Source: Pseudomonas sp. Leaf48
GTDB taxonomy: Bacteria; Pseudomonadota; Gammaproteobacteria; Pseudomonadales; Pseudomonadaceae
Length of the DNA stretch: 64,000 nucleotides
Reading direction: 5' to 3'
NCBI RefSeq assembly: GCF_001421885.1
Contig: NZ_LMLH01000033.1
Span: 1-64,000 of the forward strand
The translations under genes and the position numbers were made by a program. Of the stretch, positions 25,867-35,044 are shown in pieces (position 1 is the stretch's first letter; each line of letters begins with the position of its first letter). The notes beneath the pieces are model-generated. The model did not search any database and was not told the DNA's origin. It saw only the letters and a program-made list of their open reading frames with translations.

Positions 25867-27339
25867 TTAGAACTGGCCTTGATGGTGCAGGCAAAAGTAT
25901 TTGGTTTCGACAAAGGCTTCGAAGCCCTCGGCACCGCCCTCGCGGCCCAACCCCGAGGCTTTCATGCCACCGAACGGGATCGGATGGCCGGTGAACTTGA
26001 CGCCATTGACTGCGACCATGGCGTGGTCGAGGCGGCGAATCAGGGGGTAGATTAGGTCCAGGCGGTTGGAACAAATGTAGGCAGCCAGACCGTATTCGGT
26101 GTCGTTGGCCATTTCGATGGCTTGCTCGAGGGTGTCGAAAGGCATGACGCCAGCAATCGGCGCGAAATTCTCTTCGCGGTAGATACGCATCTGCGGCGTA
26201 ACGTCGGCAAGCACCGTCGGCTGATAGAACAATCCGCCGAGGGCATGCGCTTCGCCGCCCACCAGACGTTGCGCGCCCAGCTTCAGCGCATCAGCCACAC
26301 GCTCGGCGGTCACATCGAAGGCGGCCTGATGCATCAGCGGGCCGATGTCGACACTTTGCTCTTGATCACCCACCAGTGCCGGGCCGACCCGCAGTTCGCG
26401 CACCGCAGAGGCAAAGCGGTTGAGGAACGCCGGATAAATCGAGCGTTCGACCATAATCCGATTGGCCGCGCAGCAATCCTGGCCCGAGGTCTGGAACTTG
26501 GCCTCTACCGCGACTTTCACCGCCAGCTCCAGATCGGCATCGGCGCAGACAATAAACGGCGCGTTTCCGCCCAGTTCCAGCGACACTTTCTTCACGTCCT
26601 GGGCCGCCGCTTGCAGCACCAACTTGCCGACCCGGGTCGAGCCGGTGAAGCTGACCGAACGCACGCGAGTGTCCTGCACCAGGGTTTGCATGGTCATTTG
26701 CGGTTCGCCCAGCACCACGTTGAACACGCCGGCCGGGAAGCCCGCCTCTTCTGCCAGTTGTGCCAGGGCCAATGCCGAATACGGCGTTTCGTGGGCCGGT
26801 TTGATGACCACAGTGCAACCGGCGGCCAATGCGGCGGCGGCTTTGCGGGTGATCATCGCCGAAGGAAAATTCCACGGCGTCAGCAGTGCACAGACGCCAA
26901 CCGGTTCCTTGATCGTGCCCAGATGCGCGCCGGGGATATGGCTGGGGATGTTCTGCCCGTAAAGGCGCCGCGCTTCTTCGGCAAACCATGGAATGAAACT
27001 GGCGGCGTAGGCGATTTCGCCGCGTGATTCGGCCAGGGGCTTGCCTTGTTCCTGGCTGAGAATCCGCGCCAGGTCTTCCTGATGCTCAAGGATCAACGCC
27101 GCCCAGCGCCGCAGAATCGTTCCGCGGTCATCGAGGCTTTGTTCACGCCAGGCTGAAAACGCCCGGTGTGCGGCATCTACGGCGGCGATGATCTGAGGCT
27201 GATCGAGCATCGGCACATGACCGATTAACTTCTGATCGGCCGGATTGTGCACGGCGACGCTATGGCCGCTGTCACTGTGGACCCAATGGCCGTCTACGTA
27301 GCAAAGTGCTTTGAACAACAGCGGATGTTTGTATGTCAT
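25867..27339 (-). CDS. doeC: Aspartate-semialdehyde dehydrogenase of ectoine catabolism
   Basis: A 490-residue NAD(P)-dependent aldehyde dehydrogenase of the succinate-semialdehyde dehydrogenase subgroup. Visible are PWNFPSAMITRKAAAALAAG (~150), the glycine motif FTGSTRVGK (~235), the general base in LELGGNAPF (~260) and the catalytic Cys in TSGQDCCAANR (~293). The usual SSADH form is GQTCVCANR, so the changed flanks may reflect the aspartate-semialdehyde substrate (inference). It forms an operon with doeD. The start at 27339 fits family length; a 145-base gap separates it from the AsnC gene. Confidence 0.88.
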   Translation of the reverse strand: MTYKHPLLFKALCYVDGHWVHSDSGHSVAVHNPADQKLIGHVPMLDQPQIIAAVDAAHRAFSAWREQSLDDRGTILRRWAALILEHQEDLARILSQEQGKPLAESRGEIAYAASFIPWFAEEARRLYGQNIPSHIPGAHLGTIKEPVGVCALLTPWNFPSAMITRKAAAALAAGCTVVIKPAHETPYSALALAQLAEEAGFPAGVFNVVLGEPQMTMQTLVQDTRVRSVSFTGSTRVGKLVLQAAAQDVKKVSLELGGNAPFIVCADADLELAVKVAVEAKFQTSGQDCCAANRIMVERSIYPAFLNRFASAVRELRVGPALVGDQEQSVDIGPLMHQAAFDVTAERVADALKLGAQRLVGGEAHALGGLFYQPTVLADVTPQMRIYREENFAPIAGVMPFDTLEQAIEMANDTEYGLAAYICSNRLDLIYPLIRRLDHAMVAVNGVKFTGHPIPFGGMKASGLGREGGAEGFEAFVETKYFCLHHQGQF

Positions 27340-27484
27340 GGCGTTCACTCCAAACCGTGTGCGTGAATCCATGCTAGGGCAGCGCAGCCAAGATGATTTG
27401 GCGTTTGGCGGGGTGTAACCATAGGTTTTTTCTGATTGAACGCCGGTAAACAGGGACTTTTTGCGGTGAAGGTTTTGCCCCGAT

Positions 27485-27964
27485 TTATGGTTCTTGCGCC
27501 ACCTCGGCCGGCAAGGCACCCGCGGTCTTGATGGTTTTAGTGACGATGTAGGTAAAGTAGCGCTCAATGCCCAGGTCATCGAGCAACAACTGGTCGATAA
27601 ACCGCTGGTAATGGTCAATGTCCGGCGCCTGGATCATCGCCATGTAATCAACACCGCCACCGGTGGCGTAACAGAATGCCACTTCGGCGGCCTCGTTCAT
27701 GCGTTGCTCGAACCGCCGCATGTCCTGGGCGGTGTGTCGGGCTAGGGTGATTTCCACCAGCACCTGCTGGCTTTTGAACACCGCGTTCCAGTCGATCAGT
27801 GCCCGGTAGCCCTTTATCAGCCCAAGCGACTCCAACTTGCGAACCCGCTCCCACGCCGGGGTCACCGAGAGATTGATCGCCTCGGCCAAGCTCGACTTGG
27901 TGATCCGACCGTCTTCGGCGAGGATTCGCAGGATTTTCAGGTCATAGCGATCGAGCTTGTGCAT
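27485..27964 (-). CDS. doeX: Lrp/AsnC-family regulator (DoeX-like)
   Basis: A 159-residue Lrp/AsnC regulator. The N-terminal HTH (residues ~4-50) has LDRYDLKILRILAEDGRITKSSLAEAINLSVTPAWERVRKLE. The C-terminal RAM ligand-binding domain (~65-145) has the GGVDYMAMIQAPDIDHYQRF core. Ectoine clusters commonly encode such a regulator beside doeABCD. It probably adjusts expression of the doe genes according to an amino-acid intermediate. A REP pair separates it from doeB. Confidence 0.85.
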   Translation of the reverse strand: MHKLDRYDLKILRILAEDGRITKSSLAEAINLSVTPAWERVRKLESLGLIKGYRALIDWNAVFKSQQVLVEITLARHTAQDMRRFEQRMNEAAEVAFCYATGGGVDYMAMIQAPDIDHYQRFIDQLLLDDLGIERYFTYIVTKTIKTAGALPAEVAQEP

Positions 27965-27993
27965 GGGTCGAGGATCTCCTGAATGAGTAGGAC

Positions 27994-28092
27994 AAACCTG
28001 TGGGAGCGAGCCTGCTCGCGATAGCGATATTTCAGTCACATCAATGAGAGAAGTAACGCCGCAATCGCGAGCAGGCTCGCTCCCACAGGTTT
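27994..28092. repeat. Paired inverted REP element (family A)
   Basis: TGTGGGAGCGAGCCTGCTCGCGAT and its complement near 28064-28090 form long arms around a ~45-base centre. It sits between doeX and doeB inside the otherwise continuous minus-strand cluster, so it may attenuate or stabilise the transcript there. Confidence 0.85.
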
Positions 28093-28097
28093 TTAGA

Positions 28098-29099
28098 TCA
28101 GGTCAATACATCGGCGATGACTGCAATGATATCGCCGCACTGCACCACTCCGGGAAAGTGGCGCGCCGCCAGCAGCCCGCTGCGGGCCGCGCGATATTCC
28201 ACCGGGGCGACGCCGCTACGGGTAGCGTCGTAAACGCGGGCAATCACGTCTCCTTCTCTCACGTTATCGCCCAGATCGCGGCACATTTCCAGCAAGCCAT
28301 CGTGTTCGCTGTCGATGAAGCAATTGGCATCGGGCATGTCGAGCATGATTGACTCCGTGGTCTGGATCTCACCTTCGAGAATCCCCGCATGCACCAGCAG
28401 ATTGCGCACCCCGCGCTCGGCAATCGCCACACTGCGCGCCGTGGACGAACCACCGCCACCCAGTTCGGTCGTGACAAAAACTTTGCCCTGACGCTCGGCG
28501 GCGGTGTCGTACATCGACCCGGCATCGAGCTCCAGCATGCGCATGCTGTAAGGCGCATTGAAGGCGCGCATAGCGGCTTCACATTGCTCTTGCTGGTTCT
28601 TGTCGGGCAGCACATGACAAGCCGCGAAAGGCAGGAAGTCCAGGGTGCGGCCACCGGAATGGATATCCAGCACGATGTCGGCCAAGGGCAACAAGGTCCG
28701 GTTGAAGTAATCGGCGATTTTCTCGGTCACGGTGCCGTCCGGCTTACCGGGGAAACTGCGATTCAGATTGCCCTTGTCGATCGGCGACGTGCGCCGACCG
28801 GCATGGAACGCCGGGGTGTTCATGAACGGGACGATAATCACCCGCCCCGTGACATCGGCGGCTGTCAGGCCCTGGGCCAGTTTGCTCAGCGCCACCGGGC
28901 CTTCGTATTCGTCACCGTGGTTACCGCCGGTAAGCAGCGCGGTCGGACCCTGACCGCGCTGAATCACCGTGACCGGAATCATCACCGCGCCCCAGGCCGA
29001 GTCGTCCCGGGAGTACGGCAATTTGAGGAACCCGTGCTGCACGCCTTCGCGGGCAAAATCCACCGTGGCGCTGATCGGGTTGTCAGGCAGGTCGCTCAT
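28098..29099 (-). CDS. doeB: N-acetyl-diaminobutyrate deacetylase
   Basis: A 333-residue zinc hydrolase of the succinylglutamate desuccinylase/aspartoacylase type. Zinc ligands are seen in GGNHGDEYEGP (HxxE, ~60) and DIHSGG (~145), and the catalytic Glu candidate in TTELGGGG. DoeB removes the acetyl group from N-alpha-acetyl-2,4-diaminobutyrate, the product of DoeA, to give L-2,4-diaminobutyrate. It follows doeA by 3 bases in the same operon. Confidence 0.9.
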   Translation of the reverse strand: MSDLPDNPISATVDFAREGVQHGFLKLPYSRDDSAWGAVMIPVTVIQRGQGPTALLTGGNHGDEYEGPVALSKLAQGLTAADVTGRVIIVPFMNTPAFHAGRRTSPIDKGNLNRSFPGKPDGTVTEKIADYFNRTLLPLADIVLDIHSGGRTLDFLPFAACHVLPDKNQQEQCEAAMRAFNAPYSMRMLELDAGSMYDTAAERQGKVFVTTELGGGGSSTARSVAIAERGVRNLLVHAGILEGEIQTTESIMLDMPDANCFIDSEHDGLLEMCRDLGDNVREGDVIARVYDATRSGVAPVEYRAARSGLLAARHFPGVVQCGDIIAVIADVLT

Positions 29100-29102
29100 G
29101 GC

Positions 29103-30293
29103 TCAATCCTTCACGAACAGTTGGCGTGGCACGTTGCACAGCGTCTCGACGCCGGTTTCGGTGATCAGAATGCTTTCGGTGATTTCTAGCCCCCAATCGT
29201 CCATCCACAGGCCCGGCATGAAGTGGAAAGTCATGCCCGGCTGCAACACGCTGGTGTCGCCGGGACGCAGGCTCATGGTGCGTTCGCCCCAGTCTGGCGG
29301 ATAGCTGATCCCGATCGGGTAGCCACAACGGCTGTCCTTGTGGATGCCGAATTTCTCCAACACTTTGAAAAACGCCACAGCGATGTCGCCGGTGGTATTG
29401 CCCGGTTTGGCTGCTTCCAGTCCTGCGGCGATGCCTTCGACCACGGCTTTTTCGCCGTCGAGGAAGTGCTGTGGAGGTTTGCCCAAATAGATCGTGCGCG
29501 ACAGCGGACAGTGATAACGCTTGTAGCAACCGGCGATTTCAAAGAAGGTCCCGGCGCCTTTTTCGAACGGCGAATCGTCCCAGGTCAGGTGCGGCGCGCT
29601 GGCGTCGGCACCCGTGGGCAATAGCGGCACGATGGCCGGGTAATCGCCGCCATGACCGTCAGCGCCGAGGATCCCGCTGCTGTAGATTTCAGCCACCAGT
29701 TCATTTTTGCGCATGCCCGGCTCGATCCGTTCGAGGATCCGCCCGTGCATGTTTTCGACGATGCGCGCAGCGATGCGCATGTAAGCGATTTCCTGGGGCG
29801 ACTTGATCGCCCTCTGCCAGTTCACCAGCCCGACCGCGTCGATCAGCTTGGCCTGCGGCAGGTTTTTCTGCAGCGACAAATACGCGGCGGCGCTGAAATA
29901 ATAGTTATCCATTTCCACGCCGATGGTCAGCGCGTCCCAACCCCGGGCACTGATGACTTCCCGCGAAAGGTAATCCATCGGATGGCGTTCCCGGGACTGC
30001 ACGTAGATGTCCGGGTAACCGACGATGTTCTCGTGCTGCATGAACACCGTGCGCTTGGCGCCGTTGGCGTCTTGCCCGCGACCGAACCAGACCGGCTCGC
30101 CGTCGAGCGCCAACAACACGCATTGGTGAACGTAAAACGACCAACCGTCATAGCCGGTCAACCAGGCCATGTTCGACGGATCGGTGACCAGCAACAGCTC
30201 GATGCCCTGAACCTGCATGGCCGCTCGAACCTTGGCCAGACGCTGGGCGTATTCCTCCCGTTCGAACGGGAGATTGACGACTATCTGAGACAT
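29103..30293 (-). CDS. doeA: Ectoine hydrolase
   Basis: A 396-residue enzyme of the M24 (creatinase/X-Pro dipeptidase-like) fold. The N-terminal half is creatinase-like (TDPSNMAWLTGYDGWSFYV, ~25-45). The C-terminal pita-bread half includes GADGHGGDYPAI, a His in YKRYHCPLSRT and MTFHFMPGLW near the end. DoeA opens the ectoine ring to N-acetyl-diaminobutyrate. ATG 30293 is chosen because GAGG lies 8 bases upstream; 30299 and 30320 are alternatives. First enzyme of the doe branch, immediately downstream of eutC. Confidence 0.92.
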   Translation of the reverse strand: MSQIVVNLPFEREEYAQRLAKVRAAMQVQGIELLLVTDPSNMAWLTGYDGWSFYVHQCVLLALDGEPVWFGRGQDANGAKRTVFMQHENIVGYPDIYVQSRERHPMDYLSREVISARGWDALTIGVEMDNYYFSAAAYLSLQKNLPQAKLIDAVGLVNWQRAIKSPQEIAYMRIAARIVENMHGRILERIEPGMRKNELVAEIYSSGILGADGHGGDYPAIVPLLPTGADASAPHLTWDDSPFEKGAGTFFEIAGCYKRYHCPLSRTIYLGKPPQHFLDGEKAVVEGIAAGLEAAKPGNTTGDIAVAFFKVLEKFGIHKDSRCGYPIGISYPPDWGERTMSLRPGDTSVLQPGMTFHFMPGLWMDDWGLEITESILITETGVETLCNVPRQLFVKD

Positions 30294-30336
30294 GCACATG
30301 CCCTCTGATAAATGACGCACGGATGAAAAAAGTGGA

Positions 30337-31332
30337 TTAGCTACCGAACTGAAAACCCTTGCCGGCCGAGCGCGCGCGCTCGAAGGCCAGATTGGCCATG
30401 GCGGTGTCCTGGGCGCCGGTGCCGGTGAGGTCGCACAAGGTGACTTGCGCCTCGCTGGTCCGACCTGGGCGCTGGCCTGCGAGCACTTGCCCCAATTCGG
30501 CCAAGCCCGACTCGTCGGTAATAGCGCCGGCCGCCAGAGCGTGATGCAACTCGCCGAGGATTCGCGTCTGGCTCAAGCGATCCGCCACGTAGCGGTCGAC
30601 CTGCGCCAGCGCCTGGGGGGAAATTTCGTTTTTGTGTTCGGCGTCCGAGCCCATGGCTGTGATATGCAAGCCGGGGTGCAGATGGCGCGCTTCGATCAAG
30701 GGTTCGCGGCTCGGGGTGCAGGTGATCGCAATGTCCACGCCGGTCATGGCCTCGTCGATGCTCGCGCAAGTCGTGACCGTCAGACCGCTGTCGTGCGCCA
30801 ATTCAGCGCTGAAGTCTTGAGCCTTGGCGCTGTCACGTGCCCAGACTCGAACGGATTCAATCGGTCGCACCAGGCGCAATGCCTGAAGCTGTAACGCGGC
30901 CTGCTCGCCGGCACCGATCAGCGCCACGCTGCGACTGTCGACCCGCGACAGGGCGCGAGCCGCCACGGCGCCCGCCGCGGCTGTGCGTACGGCGGTCAGA
31001 TAACCGTTGTCCAGCAGCAAGGCGTCGAGCAAACCGGTGCGCGCCGACAGCAACATCATCATGCCGTTGAGGCTCGGTAGGCCGAGTTTCGGATTGTCGA
31101 AAAACCCCGGACTGACCTTGATCGCAAAACGCTCCAGGCCCGGCAGGTACGCAGTCTTCACGTCCACTTCGCCATTGTGCTCGGGGATGTCCAGACGCAG
31201 GATCGGCGGCATTGCCACCGCTGCTGTGGCCAGTAGCACAAAGGCTTGTTCGATGGCTTCGATGCTCGGCAGGTCTAGTGCTACGCAGGCACGCAGATCC
31301 GCTTCGCTCAATAAGGTGATGTCACTCATCAA
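30337..31332 (-). CDS. eutC: Ornithine-cyclodeaminase-like protein of hydroxyectoine use
   Basis: A 331-residue protein of the ornithine cyclodeaminase/mu-crystallin family. Substrate-side residues are in VKTAYLPGLERFAIKVSPGF (~60-80), the Rossmann motif is VALIGAGEQAALQLQAL (~135), and the late segment is DLTGTGAQDTAMANLAF. With EutB it converts the hydroxylated branch of the pathway toward the ectoine route; this role comes from cluster context and published eut genetics. It overlaps no neighbour but lies in one transcription unit (33 bases from eutB). Confidence 0.88.
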   Translation of the reverse strand: MMSDITLLSEADLRACVALDLPSIEAIEQAFVLLATAAVAMPPILRLDIPEHNGEVDVKTAYLPGLERFAIKVSPGFFDNPKLGLPSLNGMMMLLSARTGLLDALLLDNGYLTAVRTAAAGAVAARALSRVDSRSVALIGAGEQAALQLQALRLVRPIESVRVWARDSAKAQDFSAELAHDSGLTVTTCASIDEAMTGVDIAITCTPSREPLIEARHLHPGLHITAMGSDAEHKNEISPQALAQVDRYVADRLSQTRILGELHHALAAGAITDESGLAELGQVLAGQRPGRTSEAQVTLCDLTGTGAQDTAMANLAFERARSAGKGFQFGS

Positions 31333-31365
31333 TGCGGCACTCCATTCAGTCGTTATTGTTGTGGT

Positions 31366-32337
31366 TCACGCATCTGCGCCCGCGAGGACGCGCAGGTGCT
31401 GATCGATGTCGACGTTACGGCCGCTGACCACCACCACGATCGGCCCGCGCGGCTCAATCAATCCATCAAGCAACGCGGCAATCCCGACCACAGCCGCGCC
31501 TTCCAGCACCAGATGCTCTTCGCGATAGGCATGGCGTAGGGCCTTGGCGATGGAAGTCTCGCTGAGCAAATGCAGGTGGTCACACAGATCGCGGGTCATG
31601 TGGAAGGTGTAACGGTTGTTCAGGCCGATGCCACCGCCGAGCGAGTCGGCCAGGGTCGGCAGCTCTTCGACTTCCACCGGATGCCCGGCTGCGAGGCTGG
31701 CGTGCATGGCTGCACCGCGTTGCATGCTGATGCCGTGGGTGATGATGTTCGCGCTGACGCTTTTGATCGCCAGCGCCACCCCGGCAAACAAACCGCCGCC
31801 GGACAACGGCACGAGAATTTGCGCCACGTCCGGTTGCTGTTCGAGGATTTCCAGCCCCAGCGTGCCCTGCCCGGCGATGATGGCCGGGTGATCGAACGGC
31901 GGCAGCAATGTCGCGCCTTGCTCGTTGGCGATCCGTTCGGCTTCACGCTGGGCGTCGTCCTGGGACTGGCCGACGATGCATACCTCGGCGCCCAGATCAC
32001 GAATGGCTTGAACCTTGTTCGCCGGCACCAGATGCGACAGGCAAATCGTCGCCTTCACGCCTTGCCGGGAAGCGGCATACGCCAGAGCACGACCGTGATT
32101 ACCGGTCGACGCCGCCACCACGCCACGCGCTTTCTCCTCGGCGCTGAGCTGCGCCACGGCATTGCTCGCACCGCGCAATTTGAAACTGCCGGTGATTTGC
32201 TGGGATTCGAGTTTGAGGTACACCGCCACGCCCAATCGTTGCGAAAGGCTGGGCGAATATTCCAAGGGGGTACGCCGGACAAGCGATTCGATGCGCTGGC
32301 GAGCGAGGTAAACATCATGTAGCTGCAACGTTGACAT
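31366..32337 (-). CDS. eutB: Hydroxyectoine-utilisation threonine-dehydratase-like enzyme
   Basis: A 323-residue fold-type-II PLP enzyme resembling threonine dehydratase. The PLP lysine is in GSFKLRGASNAV (~52-63), and the phosphate-binding glycine loop is VPLSGGGLFAG (~178-188). EutB acts on the hydroxy-diaminobutyrate-type intermediate released from hydroxyectoine. It is the first gene of the eutBC-doeABXCD unit. A 16-bp motif shared with the enuR/ehuB region lies 58 bases before the start. Confidence 0.88.
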   Translation of the reverse strand: MSTLQLHDVYLARQRIESLVRRTPLEYSPSLSQRLGVAVYLKLESQQITGSFKLRGASNAVAQLSAEEKARGVVAASTGNHGRALAYAASRQGVKATICLSHLVPANKVQAIRDLGAEVCIVGQSQDDAQREAERIANEQGATLLPPFDHPAIIAGQGTLGLEILEQQPDVAQILVPLSGGGLFAGVALAIKSVSANIITHGISMQRGAAMHASLAAGHPVEVEELPTLADSLGGGIGLNNRYTFHMTRDLCDHLHLLSETSIAKALRHAYREEHLVLEGAAVVGIAALLDGLIEPRGPIVVVVSGRNVDIDQHLRVLAGADA

Positions 32338-32394
32338 GACCGCGTCCCGACTGTGGTGTTGGGCGCAGTCTAAGAGGACTGGATTGTCGTAATG

Positions 32395-32410
32395 AATGTA
32401 CTAGGGCAAT
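32395..32410 (-). promoter_or_regulatory. Probable EnuR operator upstream of eutB
   Basis: Reads ATTGCCCTAGTACATT on the minus strand, matching ATTGTCCTAGTGCAAT at 33903-33918 in 13 of 16 positions and lying in the same orientation relative to the regulated operon. It is a candidate site for EnuR. Confidence 0.5.
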
Positions 32411-32445
32411 TTAGCCGACAAACTTTTTTGCGAACTTTTTCCCGG

Positions 32446-33840
32446 TCAGAAATCGTGGATTTGCGGGTACTGCCCGAATATCTCGCGCATGCTCATCAGT
32501 GCGTCCCGCATTTCTTCGTCGCTGCATTCGGCTCCGACACACATCCTTACCGCTCGAGCCCGAGGCGTGCCACGCACGGTGAACGGGTCAGGCGACGTGA
32601 CGGCAATGTGCCGGTGACGCAGGGCCCGAACCAGGCTGTCGACCTCCCAATGCGGGGGAATGCCGACCCACGCATTCAATGCATGAGGATGCTGGCTGAG
32701 CAGGTGCTCGCCCAAGTATTCGCTGACCATCGCCTGTCGGCCGGCCAACAGTTTGCGCTGCAAACGCACGAGCGTGTCGGCGCGACCGTCGCGAATCCAG
32801 CGCGCGGCGATTTCGGAGACCATGGGCGTGGCCATCCAGCTATTAACCCGCAAGATGCTCTCGGTGCGCAACGCCAAACGCTTGGGCACCACCAGATAAC
32901 CGATGCGTAAACCGGTCAGCACCGACTTGGTCATGCTGGTGCAATAGAACGACAGTTCTGGCAGGTAATGGCTGATCGGCGGCGCGCGATGCTCATCCAG
33001 CAACGGCCCATATACATCGTCCTCAATGATGTGCACGCCGAAACGCCGAGCGATGTCGGCAATCTCCCGCCGACGACTGTCCGGCATCAGGCTGGTGGTC
33101 GGGTTGTTCAGGTTCGGCGTGCACACCAGCGCGGTGATGCGCTCGTTGCTGCACATGTCTTCAAAATGTTCCGGGTCGATGCCATAACGGTCCATCTCCA
33201 GGCCTTTGAGGGTGAACCCCAATACCTGAGAGTTGCCGATCACTCCGTGATCGGTGACCCCTTCGCAAAGTACTACATCATCGGGGCCCGCCAGAGATGC
33301 CAGCGCAAGGAAGATACCGTGGGCCGCGCCATTGGTAATCAGGATGTCATCGCGCTCGACCCGCAGTCCTTGCCGTCCGATCCAGCGCATGGCCTCTTCG
33401 CGGTGCGACTCGAAACCGGCAATTGGACGAAATGCGTGAATCCACGGCTGATCCTCTTCCGTGCTGAGCTCGCGGCAGGTGTCACGCCAGAACTGGTCGT
33501 GCTCGCGGGTGTGCAGGATCCGCGCGATGGAAAAATCCACCAGGGCCCGTTCAGGGCTATCGAGAATATAGGTAGCCACTCGATCGCTCATGCGCCGCGA
33601 CACAAAGCTACCGCGCCCGACTTCGCAACGCACCAGCCCCTGACGCTCCAGCTCTTTATAGGCGTTGGTGACCGTCTGCACGCTGATACCCATGGTATCG
33701 GCAACATGCCGCTGCGGTGGCAGGCGCTGATCATTGGCCAAGACACCCTGCTCGATATCATCGGCAATCGCCTGCACCAGAATCTTGTACTTTGACTCGC
33801 CACTGCGGACGATATCCAGTGCCGCTTTCCATTTGTCCAT
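32446..33840 (-). CDS. enuR: MocR/GntR-type regulator of ectoine use
   Basis: A ~464-residue MocR regulator, a winged helix fused to an aminotransferase-like domain. HTH at residues ~10-80: SKYKILVQAIADDIEQGVL, LPPQRHVADTMGISVQTVTNAYKEL. The aminotransferase part has the PLP-binding lysine in CTSMTKSVLTGLRIGYLV (~300) and NPTTSLMPDSRR. EnuR proteins bind PLP, which traps diaminobutyrate-type intermediates and lifts repression of the ectoine genes. Transcribed divergently from ehuB. ATG 33840 is chosen for family length; 33879 and 33894 are in-frame alternatives. Confidence 0.9.
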   Translation of the reverse strand: MDKWKAALDIVRSGESKYKILVQAIADDIEQGVLANDQRLPPQRHVADTMGISVQTVTNAYKELERQGLVRCEVGRGSFVSRRMSDRVATYILDSPERALVDFSIARILHTREHDQFWRDTCRELSTEEDQPWIHAFRPIAGFESHREEAMRWIGRQGLRVERDDILITNGAAHGIFLALASLAGPDDVVLCEGVTDHGVIGNSQVLGFTLKGLEMDRYGIDPEHFEDMCSNERITALVCTPNLNNPTTSLMPDSRRREIADIARRFGVHIIEDDVYGPLLDEHRAPPISHYLPELSFYCTSMTKSVLTGLRIGYLVVPKRLALRTESILRVNSWMATPMVSEIAARWIRDGRADTLVRLQRKLLAGRQAMVSEYLGEHLLSQHPHALNAWVGIPPHWEVDSLVRALRHRHIAVTSPDPFTVRGTPRARAVRMCVGAECSDEEMRDALMSMREIFGQYPQIHDF

Positions 33841-33902
33841 CAGCGCTAAAACCCGGGTCTGTGCTCGTCGGGACAGCATCGCGCTAGTATCCATGCAATG
33901 CA

Positions 33903-33918
33903 ATTGTCCTAGTGCAAT
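33903..33918 (+). promoter_or_regulatory. Probable EnuR operator in the enuR-ehuB intergenic region
   Basis: ATTGTCCTAGTGCAAT is itself a partial palindrome (ATTG...CAAT), flanked by extra TGCAAT and ACAAT half-sites. It is shared, with three differences, with the site before eutB. Confidence 0.5.
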
Positions 33919-34117
33919 ACAATGATGCTCAGCGCTTTTGTATGCTCGGCTCAAGGTCGACAGCCGGGCACCTTCAAGCCCACAACAAAATCAGTCGACC
34001 TGTACCGGACTGCGCCCAGATCCATGAGATCAGTCCTTGTACGCTTTGCTCTTGTAACACTGCCTCCTACCACAGAGCCGTCACCGACGGGTCAACAAGA
34101 AACAGGAGATTTTATCG

Positions 34118-34975
34118 ATGAGCAATTTCCCTTCCCGCAGCACCCATGCATTGCGTCACCTGTTCGTAGCTTGCGCGATGTTCGGCCTAGTCTCCGGCGC
34201 CCAAGCAGCTACGACACTGGAAACCGTCAAACAGAACAGCAGCATCCGTATCGGTTATGCCAACGAAACCCCGTTCGCCTTTACCGAAACCGACGGCAGG
34301 GTCACCGGTGAATCACCGGAAATCGCCAAAGCCATCTTTGCCAAAATGGGCATCAAACAGGTTGACGGAGTGTTGACCGAATGGGGCTCGTTGATCCCGG
34401 GTCTGCGCGCCGGGCGCTTCGACGTGATTGCCGCCGGCATGTACATCACGCCGGCTCGCTGCAAGCAGGTGCTGTTTACCGATCCGCAGTATCAACTGCC
34501 GGACGCGCTGCTTACGGCCAAAGGCAACCCGAAGGGGCTGCACAGTTACGAAGACATCGCCAAGAATCCCGAGGTGAAGCTGGCAATCATGGCCGGCACG
34601 GTGAACCTGGGCTATGCCCGCGACTCGGGTGTTAAGGATGAGCAAATCCTCCAAGTACCGGACACCACCGCCCAGTTGCAAGCCGTGCGCGCCGGTCGTG
34701 CCGACGCGGCAGTGGGTACTCAACTGACCATGAAAGGTTTGGCCGCCAAGGGTGGTGAAAAAGTTGAAGCAGTCACCGAGTTCAAGGATGACCCGTCACA
34801 CATTGGATACGGTGCTCTCGCCTTCCGTCCGGAAGACAAAGACCTGCGCGATGCGGTCAACGCCGAGTTGAAAAAATGGTTGGGCTCCGAAGAGCACCTC
34901 AAGGCAGTTGCCCCTTTCGGGTTTGACAAATCCAACGTGACAAGCAAAACGGCTGCCGAGCTCTGCGCTCAATAG
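34118..34975 (+). CDS. ehuB: Ectoine/hydroxyectoine ABC transporter binding protein
   Basis: A 285-residue periplasmic solute-binding protein of the amino-acid (family 3) class. Signal peptide ~1-30 (ends SGAQA). Ligand-lobe motifs are IRIGYANETPFAFTETDGRVTGESPEIAKAIF and WGSLIPGLRAGRFDVIAAGMYITPAR (EhuB characteristic), then GTQLTMKGLA and GYGALAFRPED. It captures ectoine or hydroxyectoine for EhuCDA. AGGAG lies upstream of ATG 34118. First gene of the uptake operon. Confidence 0.92.
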   Translation: MSNFPSRSTHALRHLFVACAMFGLVSGAQAATTLETVKQNSSIRIGYANETPFAFTETDGRVTGESPEIAKAIFAKMGIKQVDGVLTEWGSLIPGLRAGRFDVIAAGMYITPARCKQVLFTDPQYQLPDALLTAKGNPKGLHSYEDIAKNPEVKLAIMAGTVNLGYARDSGVKDEQILQVPDTTAQLQAVRAGRADAAVGTQLTMKGLAAKGGEKVEAVTEFKDDPSHIGYGALAFRPEDKDLRDAVNAELKKWLGSEEHLKAVAPFGFDKSNVTSKTAAELCAQ

Positions 34976-35044
34976 TCGAAACAGGCATGGCGCCACGGCG
35001 CGATGCCTATTTCCCTGCTTAATCCGGATGGACAGGTTTAAACC

